Below, piece after piece: positions 15,602-24,809 of a DNA stretch of 64,000 nucleotides. The notes under the pieces were generated by a model that saw only the letters and a program-made list of their open reading frames with translations, searched no databases and was not told the DNA's origin. How positions within the stretch are numbered: the stretch's first letter is position 1; each line of letters begins with the position of its first letter. Made by a program: the position numbers and the translations under genes. The stretch is from positions 83,692-147,691 of the forward strand of contig NZ_JACHHJ010000006.1 of the NCBI RefSeq assembly GCF_014207655.1, written 5' to 3'. The stretch comes from Geomicrobium halophilum. Its GTDB lineage: Bacteria > Bacillota > Bacilli > Bacillales > Marinococcaceae.

Positions 15602-16417
15602 ATGTTTGGTGATGATTTTTTAACGTGGTTAGCGAGAATTGTTGACATCTTGCTCGTGGCGTTTGTTGTATATAAAGTAATTACCATTGTTCGTGGTACG
15701 AGAGCTGTCCAGTTAATTAAGGGTATTATTGTCATACTTGCGGCTTGGTTCCTTAGTAGTTTATTAGGTTTACAAACCATGCAGTTTCTGATGAATCTCG
15801 TTGTTACATATGGCGTTTTAGCGATCATTATTATTTTCCAGCCTGAGATGAGACGGGCGCTTGAGCAATTGGGACGCGGCCGTTTATTTGGAAGGGGACC
15901 TACGCCAGAAGAGAAGAACTCCATTAATACAATTGATGCTTTAATGAAATCTTTAAAATACATGGCAAAACGTCGAATTGGTGCTTTGATTTCCCTGGAA
16001 AATGAAACAGGAATGAATGACTACGTCGAAACAGGAGTTCCGGTGAAAGCACAAATTTCATCTGAACTACTTATTAATATTTTTATCCCGAATGCCCCTC
16101 TCCATGATGGTGCTGTTATTATTCATAATAATATTCTAAGTGCAGCTGCTTGTTATTTACCGCTTTCAGAAAATCCATTTATATCCAAGGAATTGGGGAC
16201 AAGACACCGTGCCGCTATTGGAGTAAGTGAAGTGACAGATGCACTCACGATTATTGTATCTGAAGAAACTGGAGCGATATCCGTTACGAAAAATGGAGAA
16301 ATTCATCGAGACCTTGATGAAGAGCGCCTTCGAAAAATGTTGGAAAACCAACTGTTAAAAGGTGTAAAAACAAGTAGTCCGTCACGTAGGCAGCGGGGAG
16401 GACGTAAAAATGGATAG
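15602..16417 (+). CDS. cdaA: Diadenylate cyclase CdaA
   Basis: Membrane enzyme that makes cyclic di-AMP from two ATP, the messenger controlling potassium and osmolyte uptake and wall homeostasis. Three N-terminal membrane helices lie within residues 8-80. The DAC domain follows with the catalytic DGA (APLHDGAVIIHN) and RHR (GTRHRAAIGVSE) motifs. The ATG at 15602 is preceded by GTGGGAGG; 271 residues is the family length. The 3 end overlaps cdaR by 8 bases, and glmM follows, the same cdaA-cdaR-glmM order as in Bacillus, Listeria and Staphylococcus, where CdaR and GlmM bind and tune CdaA. In a salt-adapted host this signal probably sits at the centre of osmotic control. Confidence 0.96.
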   Translation: MFGDDFLTWLARIVDILLVAFVVYKVITIVRGTRAVQLIKGIIVILAAWFLSSLLGLQTMQFLMNLVVTYGVLAIIIIFQPEMRRALEQLGRGRLFGRGPTPEEKNSINTIDALMKSLKYMAKRRIGALISLENETGMNDYVETGVPVKAQISSELLINIFIPNAPLHDGAVIIHNNILSAAACYLPLSENPFISKELGTRHRAAIGVSEVTDALTIIVSEETGAISVTKNGEIHRDLDEERLRKMLENQLLKGVKTSSPSRRQRGGRKNG

Positions 16418-17714
16418 ACTCTTTAATAATCATTGGTTTCTTCGGTTCACTTCGTTGGTCATCGCCTTTATGTTGTTTTTAATGGTCAATATGGATGAAG
16501 TAGGGAATCAACCGGGCATGTTTCCAGTAGCGAGCTCGGAGCAATTGACCATTGAAGATGTAGAGGTCAATGCTTATTATGATGAGGAAGATTACGCCAT
16601 TCTTGAGATGGAAGACGTGGTTGATGTACAGGTCTCCGGGACAAGGAGCTCTCTGCAACTTTTTCAAGTGACGAATCCGAATTATGAAGTGTACGTGGAT
16701 CTTGAAGGTTTAGGCCCTGGCGTGCATAATGTAAATGTTGAACATAGTGATTTCCCATCTGGGCTTAATGTAGAAGTTGTCCCAGATACGATTCAGGTAA
16801 CGTTGGAAGAGCGAGAAACAGCAATGTTACCTGTGGAAGTAGAGATTATGAATGAAGAGGAAATTGAAGAAGGTTACACGATCGGGGATCCGGAAGTTTC
16901 GCCGGAAGAAGTCGAAGTACATGGGGCGACGTCTCAGCTTCAGGATATAGGGTCCTTGCAGGCGTTCATTGATGTGAGGGAAGCAGATGAAACGATCACT
17001 GAGAACGTCGATGTTTCTGTGTATGGCCCTTATGGGGAAGAGATGGATTTTGATGTAAATCCAGAAACCGTTGAGATTGTTGTTCCTATTACCCCGCCTT
17101 CCACAGAGGTGCCGCTCGAAGTGGTTACCGAAGGCAACCTTGATGATAACCTTGAATTGGTTGATATATCTCCTGAAACCGAAAATGTCACGATTTATGG
17201 GCCATTGGATGTGATCAATGATATCGATGCTGTCGAAGCAGGCCCCCTTGACTTAGTTGAGATTACGGAGAATGAAACGATTGAATTAGAGGTCATCCCG
17301 CCTGAAGGTGTGGAGTATATCCTTCCTGAATCCATTAATGTAGAGGTTTCTGTTGAAAACGGGGAACCTGTTGAAAACGACGAATCGGCGAGCGAAATGA
17401 TCGAAGTACCTGTGGATTTTGATAATGTTCCTGAAGACGTTGAGGTCACGCAGGAAGAAGAGACGCTAGAAGTGACCATTTCTGGCGAAGAAGAGGAATT
17501 AGAAGCTGTAAGCGAAGAGGAGATACGACCGTACCTTGATTATGAAGATGTCGAAGATGATGTTGAAAATGAGGAAGAAACTGACGAAGATATAGAGGGA
17601 GAGACGGGTACGGACGAACTACCTGTACACGTTGAAGGTCCAAATGATGTAATGTATGAAACAGACGTGGAAAGCATGGAAGTGGAAATAACAGATAATG
17701 GCGAAGATGAATAG
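16410..17714 (+). CDS. cdaR: CdaR, YbbR-domain regulator of CdaA
   Basis: Extracytoplasmic partner of CdaA, anchored by one N-terminal helix (about residues 9-26) and built of about four YbbR repeats. Repeat boundaries are visible as recurring P-x-x-V-x-V and V-x-I-x-G-P segments (near residues 120, 205, 275 and 350). The protein is extremely acidic, and its last 80 residues are dominated by Glu and Asp (for example EEEETDEDIEGETGTDE-like stretches), ending in -TDNGEDE. This is a strong marker for an exterior exposed to salt. It overlaps cdaA by 8 bases, so expression is coupled. 434 residues, slightly short for the family. Confidence 0.93.
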   Translation: MDRLFNNHWFLRFTSLVIAFMLFLMVNMDEVGNQPGMFPVASSEQLTIEDVEVNAYYDEEDYAILEMEDVVDVQVSGTRSSLQLFQVTNPNYEVYVDLEGLGPGVHNVNVEHSDFPSGLNVEVVPDTIQVTLEERETAMLPVEVEIMNEEEIEEGYTIGDPEVSPEEVEVHGATSQLQDIGSLQAFIDVREADETITENVDVSVYGPYGEEMDFDVNPETVEIVVPITPPSTEVPLEVVTEGNLDDNLELVDISPETENVTIYGPLDVINDIDAVEAGPLDLVEITENETIELEVIPPEGVEYILPESINVEVSVENGEPVENDESASEMIEVPVDFDNVPEDVEVTQEEETLEVTISGEEEELEAVSEEEIRPYLDYEDVEDDVENEEETDEDIEGETGTDELPVHVEGPNDVMYETDVESMEVEITDNGEDE

Positions 17715-17813
17715 CCTACAAGTGTGTGCTGTTGTTGCAACCCCCTAAATAAAGAATTTCCAGGATTTTTTCGAACAACCTCTAAGCAGGGGGAGCAGAA
17801 GGAGAGATATAAA

Positions 17814-19169
17814 ATGGGAAAGTATTTTGGCACAGATGGTGTAAGAGGGGTAGCGAATACCGAACTTACACCTGAATTTGCATTTAAGATCGGGCGCGCA
17901 GGTGGTTACGTGTTAGCGAAGGACAATCGTGAGCACCCCAAAGTGGTCATCGGTCGTGATACCCGTATCTCTGGTGAAATGTTAGAAGGTGCACTTGTGG
18001 CAGGCCTTCTTTCAATAGGCGCAGAAGTCATGCGCTTAGGCGTAATCTCTACCCCTGGTGTCGCATATCTTACGAAGGCTATTAATGCCGATGCAGGCAT
18101 TATGATCTCAGCTTCTCACAACCCTGTAGAGGATAATGGCATCAAATTCTTTGGCGCGGATGGATTTAAATTGTCGGCTGAGCAAGAAGAGGAAATTGAA
18201 CAATTAATTGAACAAGGGGCAGAATTACCTCGTCCAACCGGTGTTCAACTTGGAAATGTGAACGATTATTTTGAAGGTGTTCAAAAGTACATTCAATTTT
18301 TGAAACAAACAGTTGAAGAAGACTTTACAGATTTGAATATCGCTCTTGATTGTGCTCATGGAGCTGCTTCTTCTGTCGCACCGCGGCTATTTGCAGATCT
18401 TGATGCTGAGATTTCCACCGTGGGCAATAATCCTGACGGTACAAATATCAACGATGGGGTTGGCTCGACACAACCGGATCAGCTTGTGGACCTTGTGAAA
18501 GAAAAAGGAGCAGATGTTGGGTTAGCATTTGATGGAGATGCGGATCGGCTCATCGCGGTTGATGAGAAAGGAAATATCATCGACGGGGACAAAATTCTCT
18601 ACATTTGTGCACGATACTTGAAAGAAGAAGGCCTGCTAGCTCACAACACACTTGTTACGACGGTAATGAGCAATTTAGGCCTGTATAAAGCCTTAAAAGA
18701 GATCGATATCGTAACGAAGAAAACAGCGGTTGGCGATAAATACGTAATGGAAGAAATGCGCCAGGGGAAATATAGTCTAGGCGGAGAACAGTCGGGCCAC
18801 GTGATTTTCCTTGACTATGTAACAACAGGCGACGGACTGTTAACAGCATTGCAACTTGTGAATATCATGAAAGTAAAAGATAAGAGTTTATCAGAACTTG
18901 CATCCCATGTTGAAAAGTATCCCCAACGCTTAGAAAATGTTCGCGTTGTAAACAAAAATGCGGTAGAGGAAAATGAAGCCGTAAAGGCAGTTATTGCAAA
19001 AGTAGAGAAGCAAATGGCAGGGAACGGTCGTGTGCTTGTGAGGCCATCAGGGACGGAACCGCTCGTACGTGTCATGGTTGAAGCGGAAACCGAAACGCTC
19101 TGTCAAGATTATGTGGAAGAAATTGAAACTGTGATTCGGGAAGAAATGGGTATGGCTGAAGATGGATAG
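17814..19169 (+). CDS. glmM: Phosphoglucosamine mutase
   Basis: Interconverts glucosamine-6-phosphate and glucosamine-1-phosphate on the way to UDP-GlcNAc and peptidoglycan. The 451-residue protein has the start [15 protein letters not shown], the phosphoserine loop [10 protein letters not shown] (catalytic Ser near residue 102), the metal-binding DGDADR near residue 241 and the C-terminal phosphate-binding [12 protein letters not shown]. The ATG at 17814 is preceded by AGAAGGAGAG; upstream in-frame codons to 17724 are not used. Third gene of the cdaA-cdaR-glmM unit; in relatives GlmM also binds and inhibits CdaA. Confidence 0.97.
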   Translation: MGKYFGTDGVRGVANTELTPEFAFKIGRAGGYVLAKDNREHPKVVIGRDTRISGEMLEGALVAGLLSIGAEVMRLGVISTPGVAYLTKAINADAGIMISASHNPVEDNGIKFFGADGFKLSAEQEEEIEQLIEQGAELPRPTGVQLGNVNDYFEGVQKYIQFLKQTVEEDFTDLNIALDCAHGAASSVAPRLFADLDAEISTVGNNPDGTNINDGVGSTQPDQLVDLVKEKGADVGLAFDGDADRLIAVDEKGNIIDGDKILYICARYLKEEGLLAHNTLVTTVMSNLGLYKALKEIDIVTKKTAVGDKYVMEEMRQGKYSLGGEQSGHVIFLDYVTTGDGLLTALQLVNIMKVKDKSLSELASHVEKYPQRLENVRVVNKNAVEENEAVKAVIAKVEKQMAGNGRVLVRPSGTEPLVRVMVEAETETLCQDYVEEIETVIREEMGMAEDG

Positions 19170-19214
19170 GTTGCGCTGTTAAAGCACGGCGCAAACCATT
19201 CATTTCATTTTTCA

Positions 19215-19244
19215 TTGACGAAGGTTTAAGCATTATAGTATTCT
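19215..19244 (+). promoter_or_regulatory. Promoter of the glmS ribozyme transcript
   Basis: TTGACG (19215-19220) and TATTCT (19239-19244) with an 18-base spacer, about 70 bases before the ribozyme cleavage site. Confidence 0.6.
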
Positions 19245-19320
19245 AAGTTTGTTGTTTAATTATGGAAAATGAAGGGAGGATCGTAAGGCTTACATTTCGA
19301 ATGGGGATCTCCATTCCAAA

Positions 19321-19475
19321 AGCGCCCGGACTGTTTTGGACGGTACAAAAAACAGTTGACGAGGTGGAGGTGTATCGAAGATCGGCGGATACCTCCCGGT
19401 TGAACATGTCACAACCGCAAGCCTGAGCTCAAAACGAGGAGGCGACTCTTCGCACAAAGCAATGGCATTGACGAA
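19321..19475 (+). ncRNA. glmS self-cleaving ribozyme-riboswitch
   Basis: Starts with A|GCGCCCGG, the cleavage point lying between 19321 and 19322. The conserved core follows: GACGAGGTGGAGG, TATCGAAGATCGGCGGAT, CCTCCCGGTTG, then CACAACCGCAAGCC and the downstream P3-P4 domain ending near ACAAAGCAATGG. The order matches the Bacillus glmS ribozyme. Glucosamine-6-phosphate is the cofactor; cleavage exposes a 5-prime hydroxyl and leads to mRNA decay, lowering GlmS. Confidence 0.96.
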
Positions 19476-19490
19476 ATTATGATAAAGAGC

Positions 19491-19528
19491 GGGGCAAGGG
19501 TGCCCCGACTTGCAGCATGCCTTGCCCC
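19491..19528 (+). other. Alternative hairpins between ribozyme and glmS
   Basis: GGGGCAAGG (19491-19499) can pair with CCTTGCCCC (19520-19528), or its first six bases can pair with TGCCCC (19501-19506) across a 4-base loop. The two structures exclude each other. There is no T tract, so the element is not a simple terminator. Confidence 0.5.
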
Positions 19529-19551
19529 CTCTGAAACGGAGGAATCGGGTT

Positions 19552-21363
19552 ATGTGTGGAATTGTAGGATATATTGGGACAAAAAATGTAAAAGATATTT
19601 TGTTAAAAGGTCTTGAGAAATTAGAATATCGCGGGTACGATTCGGCGGGGCTCGCGATTGCAGATGAGAATCAAGGCGACACACAGATCGTAAAGGAAAA
19701 AGGACGCATCGCGACATTGCGCGCAGAAGCTGATGCGGCCGATCTGGATGGAACTACCGGTATCGGTCACACCCGTTGGGCCACACACGGAGCGCCGAGC
19801 GCCCGGAACGCTCACCCTCACCAGAGTACGAGTAAACGATTTACGCTCGTTCATAATGGTGTTATTGAGAATTATGAGGAGCTAAAAGCGGAATATTTAG
19901 CGGATGTAGAGCTTGTAAGTGAGACGGATACTGAAGTCATTATTCAAATGATCGAGCGTTTTGTCACTGAAGGTCATGAGGTTGAAGCGGCCCTCCGCAA
20001 GACATTATCGCTGTTAAAGGGGTCCTATGCCCTTGCTTTACTTGATACAAATGCGAAAGACCGGATTTATGTTGGGAAGAATAAAAGCCCTTTGCTCGTA
20101 GGACTTCATGATGAAGCAAACGTTGTCGCTTCAGACTCTATGGCGATGCTTCATATTACGAAAACTTTTGTCGAGCTGATGGATAAAGAAATCGTAACAG
20201 TCACTCGCGATGGAGTACGAATTCAAGACCTTGAAGGTACAGAAGTCACCCGAGAACCATTCACGGCAGAATTAGATGAAAGTGACACTGAAAAAGGAAC
20301 GTACACCCACTACATGCTCAAGGAAATTGATGAACAACCATTCGTCATCCGTAATATTCTTCAAAAGTATCAAGATGATCATAATGAGATTAAGCTTTCA
20401 GACGATATCCGTTCCGCCCTAAATAGTGCTGATCGCCTGTATATTATCGCAGCCGGAACGAGTTATCATGCCGGACTCGTCGGCAAAGAAATAATGGAAA
20501 AAGCCGCGGGCAAACCGGTGGAAGTTCATATTGCCAGCGAATTCTTATACAACCAGCCATTGCTGTCCCAGAACCCGCTCTTTATTTTTATTTCACAAAG
20601 CGGTGAAACAGCAGATAGTCGCGGGGTGCTCGTAAACGTGAAAGAAGCGGGTCACCCAGCGCTTACGATCACAAACGTACCAGGTTCAACCCTTTCCCGT
20701 GAAGCTGACTTTACGCTGCATACCTATGCAGGACCGGAAATTGCTGTTGCCTCTACAAAGGCCTACACTGCCCAAATGGCTGTTCTCTCCATCCTCGCGA
20801 TGGACGGTGCCCATGCTCGGGGAATCGATACTGACTTCGATGCGATCCATGAGCTTAGCATCGCTGCCAACGCCATGGAAGTGCTTTGTGATCAGAAGGA
20901 TAATATGGAACAAATCGCCCGGGATTATTTACTCGAATCACGTAATGCCTTTTTCATTGGACGCTCCTTCGACTACCACGTTGTCCAGGAAGGCGCCCTG
21001 AAACTAAAGGAAATCTCGTATATCCAGGCAGAAGGCTTTGCCGGCGGAGAATTAAAACACGGGACCATTGCCTTAATTGAAGAAGGAACGCCGGTCATCG
21101 CACTGGCTACGCAAGAGAATGTTAACCTGAACATTCGTGGAAACTTACAAGAAGTCGTTGCCCGCGGAGCTAATCCTTGCGTCGTGAGCATGGAAGGATC
21201 GCACCGCGACACAGATCAGGTCGTGCTCCCTCCGGTACATTCGTACTTGGCACCACTTGTATCTGTAGTCCCTCTGCAATTGATTTCGTATTATGCCGCA
21301 CTGCATCGTGGATGTGACGTTGATAAGCCAAGGAATTTGGCTAAAAGCGTAACGGTGGAATAG
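19552..21363 (+). CDS. glmS: Glutamine--fructose-6-phosphate aminotransferase
   Basis: Makes glucosamine-6-phosphate from fructose-6-phosphate and glutamine, the first committed step to UDP-GlcNAc. The mature N-terminal Cys (MCGIVGYIG) is the glutaminase nucleophile of the class II domain (about residues 1-220). Two SIS sugar-isomerase domains follow (near 280-420 and 450-590) with [19 protein letters not shown] and the C-terminal [13 protein letters not shown]. The ATG at 19552 follows CGGAGG; an upstream start at 19510 would fall in the hairpin region. 603 residues is normal. Expression is controlled by the upstream ribozyme, opposing NagA/NagB flux at 4.8-6.8 kb. Confidence 0.98.
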   Translation: MCGIVGYIGTKNVKDILLKGLEKLEYRGYDSAGLAIADENQGDTQIVKEKGRIATLRAEADAADLDGTTGIGHTRWATHGAPSARNAHPHQSTSKRFTLVHNGVIENYEELKAEYLADVELVSETDTEVIIQMIERFVTEGHEVEAALRKTLSLLKGSYALALLDTNAKDRIYVGKNKSPLLVGLHDEANVVASDSMAMLHITKTFVELMDKEIVTVTRDGVRIQDLEGTEVTREPFTAELDESDTEKGTYTHYMLKEIDEQPFVIRNILQKYQDDHNEIKLSDDIRSALNSADRLYIIAAGTSYHAGLVGKEIMEKAAGKPVEVHIASEFLYNQPLLSQNPLFIFISQSGETADSRGVLVNVKEAGHPALTITNVPGSTLSREADFTLHTYAGPEIAVASTKAYTAQMAVLSILAMDGAHARGIDTDFDAIHELSIAANAMEVLCDQKDNMEQIARDYLLESRNAFFIGRSFDYHVVQEGALKLKEISYIQAEGFAGGELKHGTIALIEEGTPVIALATQENVNLNIRGNLQEVVARGANPCVVSMEGSHRDTDQVVLPPVHSYLAPLVSVVPLQLISYYAALHRGCDVDKPRNLAKSVTVE

Positions 21364-21414
21364 GGGATATTGTTTTAGTGGATTTAAATGTTGAGTGACA
21401 AAAAGGTTCTTTAC

Positions 21415-21451
21415 GCTGTTATTATGAGATAATCATAATAACAGCTTTTTT
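21415..21451 (+). terminator. Terminator of glmS
   Basis: A 13-bp perfect stem (GCTGTTATTATGA at 21415-21427, TCATAATAACAGC at 21433-21445) followed by six T. Confidence 0.95.
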
Positions 21452-21685
21452 CTATATTTTTCATCTGGAGAAACTATGCCGAAGTACAGATGAAAAATGT
21501 GAATGCCTCCGTGTGATTGCGCTATAGCTTGATAAGGTCATTAGTCTTTAAGCGCTTCTATCATGATTGAGAACCTGTCATATTATGGGTATTAGGAAAA
21601 GGGCACTTTCCTTATAGGTGGCGCCCTTCATAAATAATGATTCCAACAAGGTAAACAGTGGAAGCAGTTCTCTGATTTCTTTTCC
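21452..21685. other. Intergenic region with inverted repeats
   Basis: No gene seen. ATTTTTCATCTG and CAGATGAAAAAT (about 21456-21498) form a 12-bp inverted repeat. AAGGGC/GCCCTT (about 21598-21630), read on the minus strand, is followed by TTTTCCT and may end the arsenite exporter transcript. Confidence 0.45.
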
Positions 21686-22642
21686 TCATTTCCTTGTATT
21701 CCCTCTTAATGAAAGTAATATTTGAGATACAATCGCCAATATAGGTAACTCAATGAGTGGTCCAATGACTAAGACCAATGCAATCAATGGTTGATCTGGA
21801 AAGGCTGCTATTACGATTGCCAAAGCAATAGGGGAATTACGTGCAATGACGGTTAAACTTAGACTCACTGTATCTTCATAAGAAAACTTCAATGCTTTTC
21901 CAACCGTTTGTGCCACAACAAAGTTTATGGCAAAGAATAGCAAGACTGGAATCAATAATATTAAAATGATCTCTAGATTGTTGATTAAATAAGATCCCTC
22001 TGAAGCAAACATTGCTGTAATAGCTAATGCTAAAAATAGAATTTGGGCGGAAGAGAAAAAGGGAATCAGTTTATCGTTTAAAAATGTTCTCTTGTTCTTT
22101 AATAAATAACGGGATAATTGAGCCATTGCAAATGGTATGACTAAAACCAATACAACACTTTTGGTAACGGTGGAAAGGGAGACAGATTCCATAGTACCTA
22201 CAAAGATAAACAGATACATCGGTATCAATAACATTTGCAGAATTAAATTGATGGGCAATACAGAGGTCGATAATGACATGTTACCTTTAGCGATTTTTGT
22301 AAAAACTAAATACCAGTCTGTACATGGTGTTACCATGAACATGATAAATCCTAACCATAATGCAGGATAGTCGGCGAGGAAAATAGCACCAAGACCCCAT
22401 GCTAGTAATGGCGTCCAAACAAAATTGATAATAGTACTTGTGTTTAAAAACCTTATATTTTTAAATGCATCTTTAAAATCTTTTAATGGGATCGCTAGAA
22501 ATAATCCATACAGCATGAGTAATAAAAACGGAATGATAAAGAACTCTGCATTCTGTTCAAAAAGGGTGAACTGCCCTAATAAAAGTCCGGCTCCTACTGC
22601 GATTAAAATGATGACCGTTTGAAACTTCTCTAAAATATTCAT
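21686..22642 (-). CDS. ACR3-type arsenite efflux permease
   Basis: Polytopic membrane protein of 318 residues with about ten hydrophobic segments, of the BASS superfamily branch annotated as arsenic resistance protein. The motif MVTPCTDWYLVFTKIAKGN (near residue 110) contains the conserved Cys expected in the arsenite pathway of ACR3 carriers, and ARNSPIALAIVIAAFPDQ near residue 270 is the second signature. Start at ATG 22642, seven bases after AAGGGG; the ATG at 22648 is too close to that site. Remains of an AraC-type regulator and a flavin monooxygenase lie just upstream on the other strand, so this is the surviving gene of a decayed resistance cluster. Transport of another oxyanion cannot be excluded. 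Confidence 0.8.
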   Translation of the reverse strand: MNILEKFQTVIILIAVGAGLLLGQFTLFEQNAEFFIIPFLLLMLYGLFLAIPLKDFKDAFKNIRFLNTSTIINFVWTPLLAWGLGAIFLADYPALWLGFIMFMVTPCTDWYLVFTKIAKGNMSLSTSVLPINLILQMLLIPMYLFIFVGTMESVSLSTVTKSVVLVLVIPFAMAQLSRYLLKNKRTFLNDKLIPFFSSAQILFLALAITAMFASEGSYLINNLEIILILLIPVLLFFAINFVVAQTVGKALKFSYEDTVSLSLTVIARNSPIALAIVIAAFPDQPLIALVLVIGPLIELPILAIVSQILLSLRGNTRK

Positions 22643-22800
22643 GATCATGCCCCTTCTGGAAAAGTAGAGGTACGTACGCGTTACTCATTGCATTCAGGAT
22701 AACTGATATGGATGTCAATTGCTTTGATAATATTGACTTCGAATTCGAAATGAAAAGTAAGAGATTATATTGATAGACATTATAAAACACATTTATATTG

Positions 22801-23079
22801 AACGATTTAAGCGATGTTTTGCAAAAAAACGCCTTTTATATTCAACGTGCATTTAAAGAAGTTATGGGAATCTCACCCATTAACGATTTACATGATGTTC
22901 GAATTCATAAAGTGAAGCAACTGCTTCAAAATCAATCTTATTCATCACAGAGATTGGCCTAGAAGTGGGTTACAGTGACAGCGCCTACTTTTCAACGAAA
23001 TTCAAAGAGGTAGAAAATCAGACACCCAAGGAATTTCGAAAGAGGTTTTTGATTCATGAAAAAACAAGAGCCATAATTT
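22801..23079 (+). pseudogene. AraC-family regulator remnant (C-terminal DNA-binding domain, frameshifted)
   Basis: Conceptual translation gives NAFYIQRAFKEVMGISPIND in one frame and TEIGLEVGYSDSAYFSTKF, then TPKEFRKRF in the next. These are the two helix-turn-helix units of an AraC/XylS domain. The frame changes at about 22947 (TATTCATCACAG), a one-base indel. The N-terminal sensory part is missing. It probably once regulated the neighbouring resistance genes. Confidence 0.75.
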
Positions 23080-23171
23080 GACTATACCACGAATGCCGTG
23101 TGCTAATTGAAGTATGTCTAGCAATTAATTATTTGAGTTAAAATACACAAATAGAAACGACTAACTAATTA

Positions 23172-23577
23172 ATGAAAAATTGATGTAATATAATCATCAT
23201 AGGAGGTGGACATTCAGGAGCACAGATTGCGGTCGAATTATCAACAAATAGAGAAGTAATACTTTCTATATCGTATAAACCTAAGTTTCTCCCTTTGCGA
23301 GTATTAGGAAAAAGTATCTTTTTTTGGCTGGAGAAATTTTGCTTTTGTACGCTGGGACGAACACAGTTATTCGAGTAAATCAAATCATCTGGGCAACTAG
23401 TTTTATTCCATCTTATGTAATGATTCATATGATGAAAACGGAAAACCTCTACATAACCGAGGCGTTAGTCCAATTGATGAGTGATATTATATTGGTTTGC
23501 CTTGGCAGCATTCACGGGGATCAGCCCTTATTTGTGGTGTCGGATGGGATGCAGAGTATTTGGTAAATAAATTTAGT
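23172..23577 (+). pseudogene. FAD-dependent monooxygenase remnant (CzcO/ArsO-like)
   Basis: The beginning encodes IIIIGGGHSGAQIAVELS, a Rossmann GxGxxG FAD-binding site, then YKPKFLPLRVLGKSIFFWLE, typical of flavin monooxygenases. The end (about 23448-23577) encodes HNRGVSPI-, YYIGLPWQHSRGSALICGVG and DAEYLVNK, the C-terminal part of the same family. The middle, some 200 codons, is deleted. In-frame stops occur at 23181 and 23466, and frameshifts exist between parts. Such proteins often accompany arsenite exporters. Confidence 0.75.
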
Positions 23578-23822
23578 TGATAAACACAGGAATAGGCTTG
23601 CTGCCATTCAGTCTTTTTTTAACGTTAAAGAAAGAGAGGGTGTTGGGAGTCTTAAGGCACAGGACGGTTATCTTTTTGAGCACCTGATGACTACTTTTTT
23701 CCTTTTTTTGTTTTTTGTACACTGAATATGTGATCTTGAACGCCTCTGGCAACGGGTTATGCTATCTTTGCCACAAAGTTACTGTTGATCACTTACACTA
23801 TCTCTGAAGCGGGGTATAACAA

Positions 23823-24287
23823 GTGAATGTGAAAATTGATCTTAATGACAAACATGAGGAAACAACGGTCATCATTCAGGCTAGGGAGTGGTCTCCTGAG
23901 TTGGAGGCGCTTGTCAGACAATTGAATAACGCAAAAAAAGGGCGCATTGTCGGTGTTACTGAAGACCAATCTATTTTGCTTGACCCGCATGACATTGACT
24001 TTGTATATGCGGAAAAAAGGAAAGTGTTTGCCGCCACGACCACGAAGCAGAACATTGAGCTGAAGATGAAACTATATGAGGTTGAAGAATTGCTTGAATC
24101 CCATCATTTCACGCGCTTTTCTAAATCAGTTATCGGTAATATTCAGCATATTCAGCGTTTTGAGTTAGCGTTTAACGGCAATTTGTGTATCCATTTTGAA
24201 TCAGGAAACAAGGAGTATGTATCCAGAACATACGTGGCAACATTAAAGGAAAAATTGGTGATAGGGGGCGACTCAAATGCTAAGTGA
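23823..24287 (+). CDS. LytTR-family DNA-binding regulator
   Basis: 154-residue transcription factor with an N-terminal region lacking a receiver domain and a C-terminal LytTR domain (about residues 50-148; KRKVFAATTTKQNIELKMKL, then HFTRFSKSVIGNIQHIQRF). Such stand-alone LytTR proteins are paired with membrane inhibitors. The GTG start at 23823 follows GAAGCGGGG; an ATG is not available. Its last 11 bases overlap the next gene, which encodes the DUF3021 partner, so the two are coupled. The ABC transporter downstream is a likely target. Confidence 0.87.
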   Translation: MNVKIDLNDKHEETTVIIQAREWSPELEALVRQLNNAKKGRIVGVTEDQSILLDPHDIDFVYAEKRKVFAATTTKQNIELKMKLYEVEELLESHHFTRFSKSVIGNIQHIQRFELAFNGNLCIHFESGNKEYVSRTYVATLKEKLVIGGDSNAK

Positions 24288-24681
24288 AATCGTATACAGA
24301 AGTTTTGGCGGCCTTGGTTTCGCCTGTTTGATTACATTTATTGCTTTGACCGCCCTTATGCTTCAGAACATTGAAGTGCCCATTGCGGAAGTTTGGGTAC
24401 ATATGCTGGGAAGCATGATCCTGGGTGTGTATTTCGGTGTTGCCTCATTCATCTTTGAGATTGAGAAGTGGAGTCCTTTGAAACAAGTCATAGTTCATTT
24501 TTTTCTTTCTGTTACGCTTTGGTTTCTCATCGCCATTTTTATGGCAGGGTGGGTTCCCTTAACTCCGCTCTCGATTGTGATTTCTTTTTGTATGTTCGTC
24601 GGTATATATGTGCTCTTCTGGTTAGGTTTCAATGCTTATTATAAAAAGATAGAGGCTGATATGAATAATTCGGTAAGGTGA
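24277..24681 (+). CDS. DUF3021 membrane protein (LytTR partner)
   Basis: 134 residues with four predicted membrane helices (about 12-30, 42-62, 72-90 and 96-118), of the DUF3021 family. It overlaps the LytTR gene by 11 bases. In streptococcal LytTR regulatory systems (HdrRM, BrsRM) a membrane protein from the same operon restrains the LytTR activator, and the DUF3021 pairs in Bacilli are thought to be analogous. The ligand or stress sensed is unknown. Confidence 0.82.
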   Translation: MLSEIVYRSFGGLGFACLITFIALTALMLQNIEVPIAEVWVHMLGSMILGVYFGVASFIFEIEKWSPLKQVIVHFFLSVTLWFLIAIFMAGWVPLTPLSIVISFCMFVGIYVLFWLGFNAYYKKIEADMNNSVR

Positions 24682-24809
24682 TGGCGAAAACCAAAAATCT
24701 ATGTCAGTGTGAGATACAGACGTAACAGCTAATCGTGAGTATCTTAACTCTCTAGAATTGATTTTAATGGGAAATCAAAGGAATGAATCATAAGAAAGAG
24801 GGATTGAAC

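Noticed and set aside
22137..22622. Plus-strand frames inside the arsenite exporter gene
   Set aside because: Antisense to membrane helices; no ribosome-binding sites.
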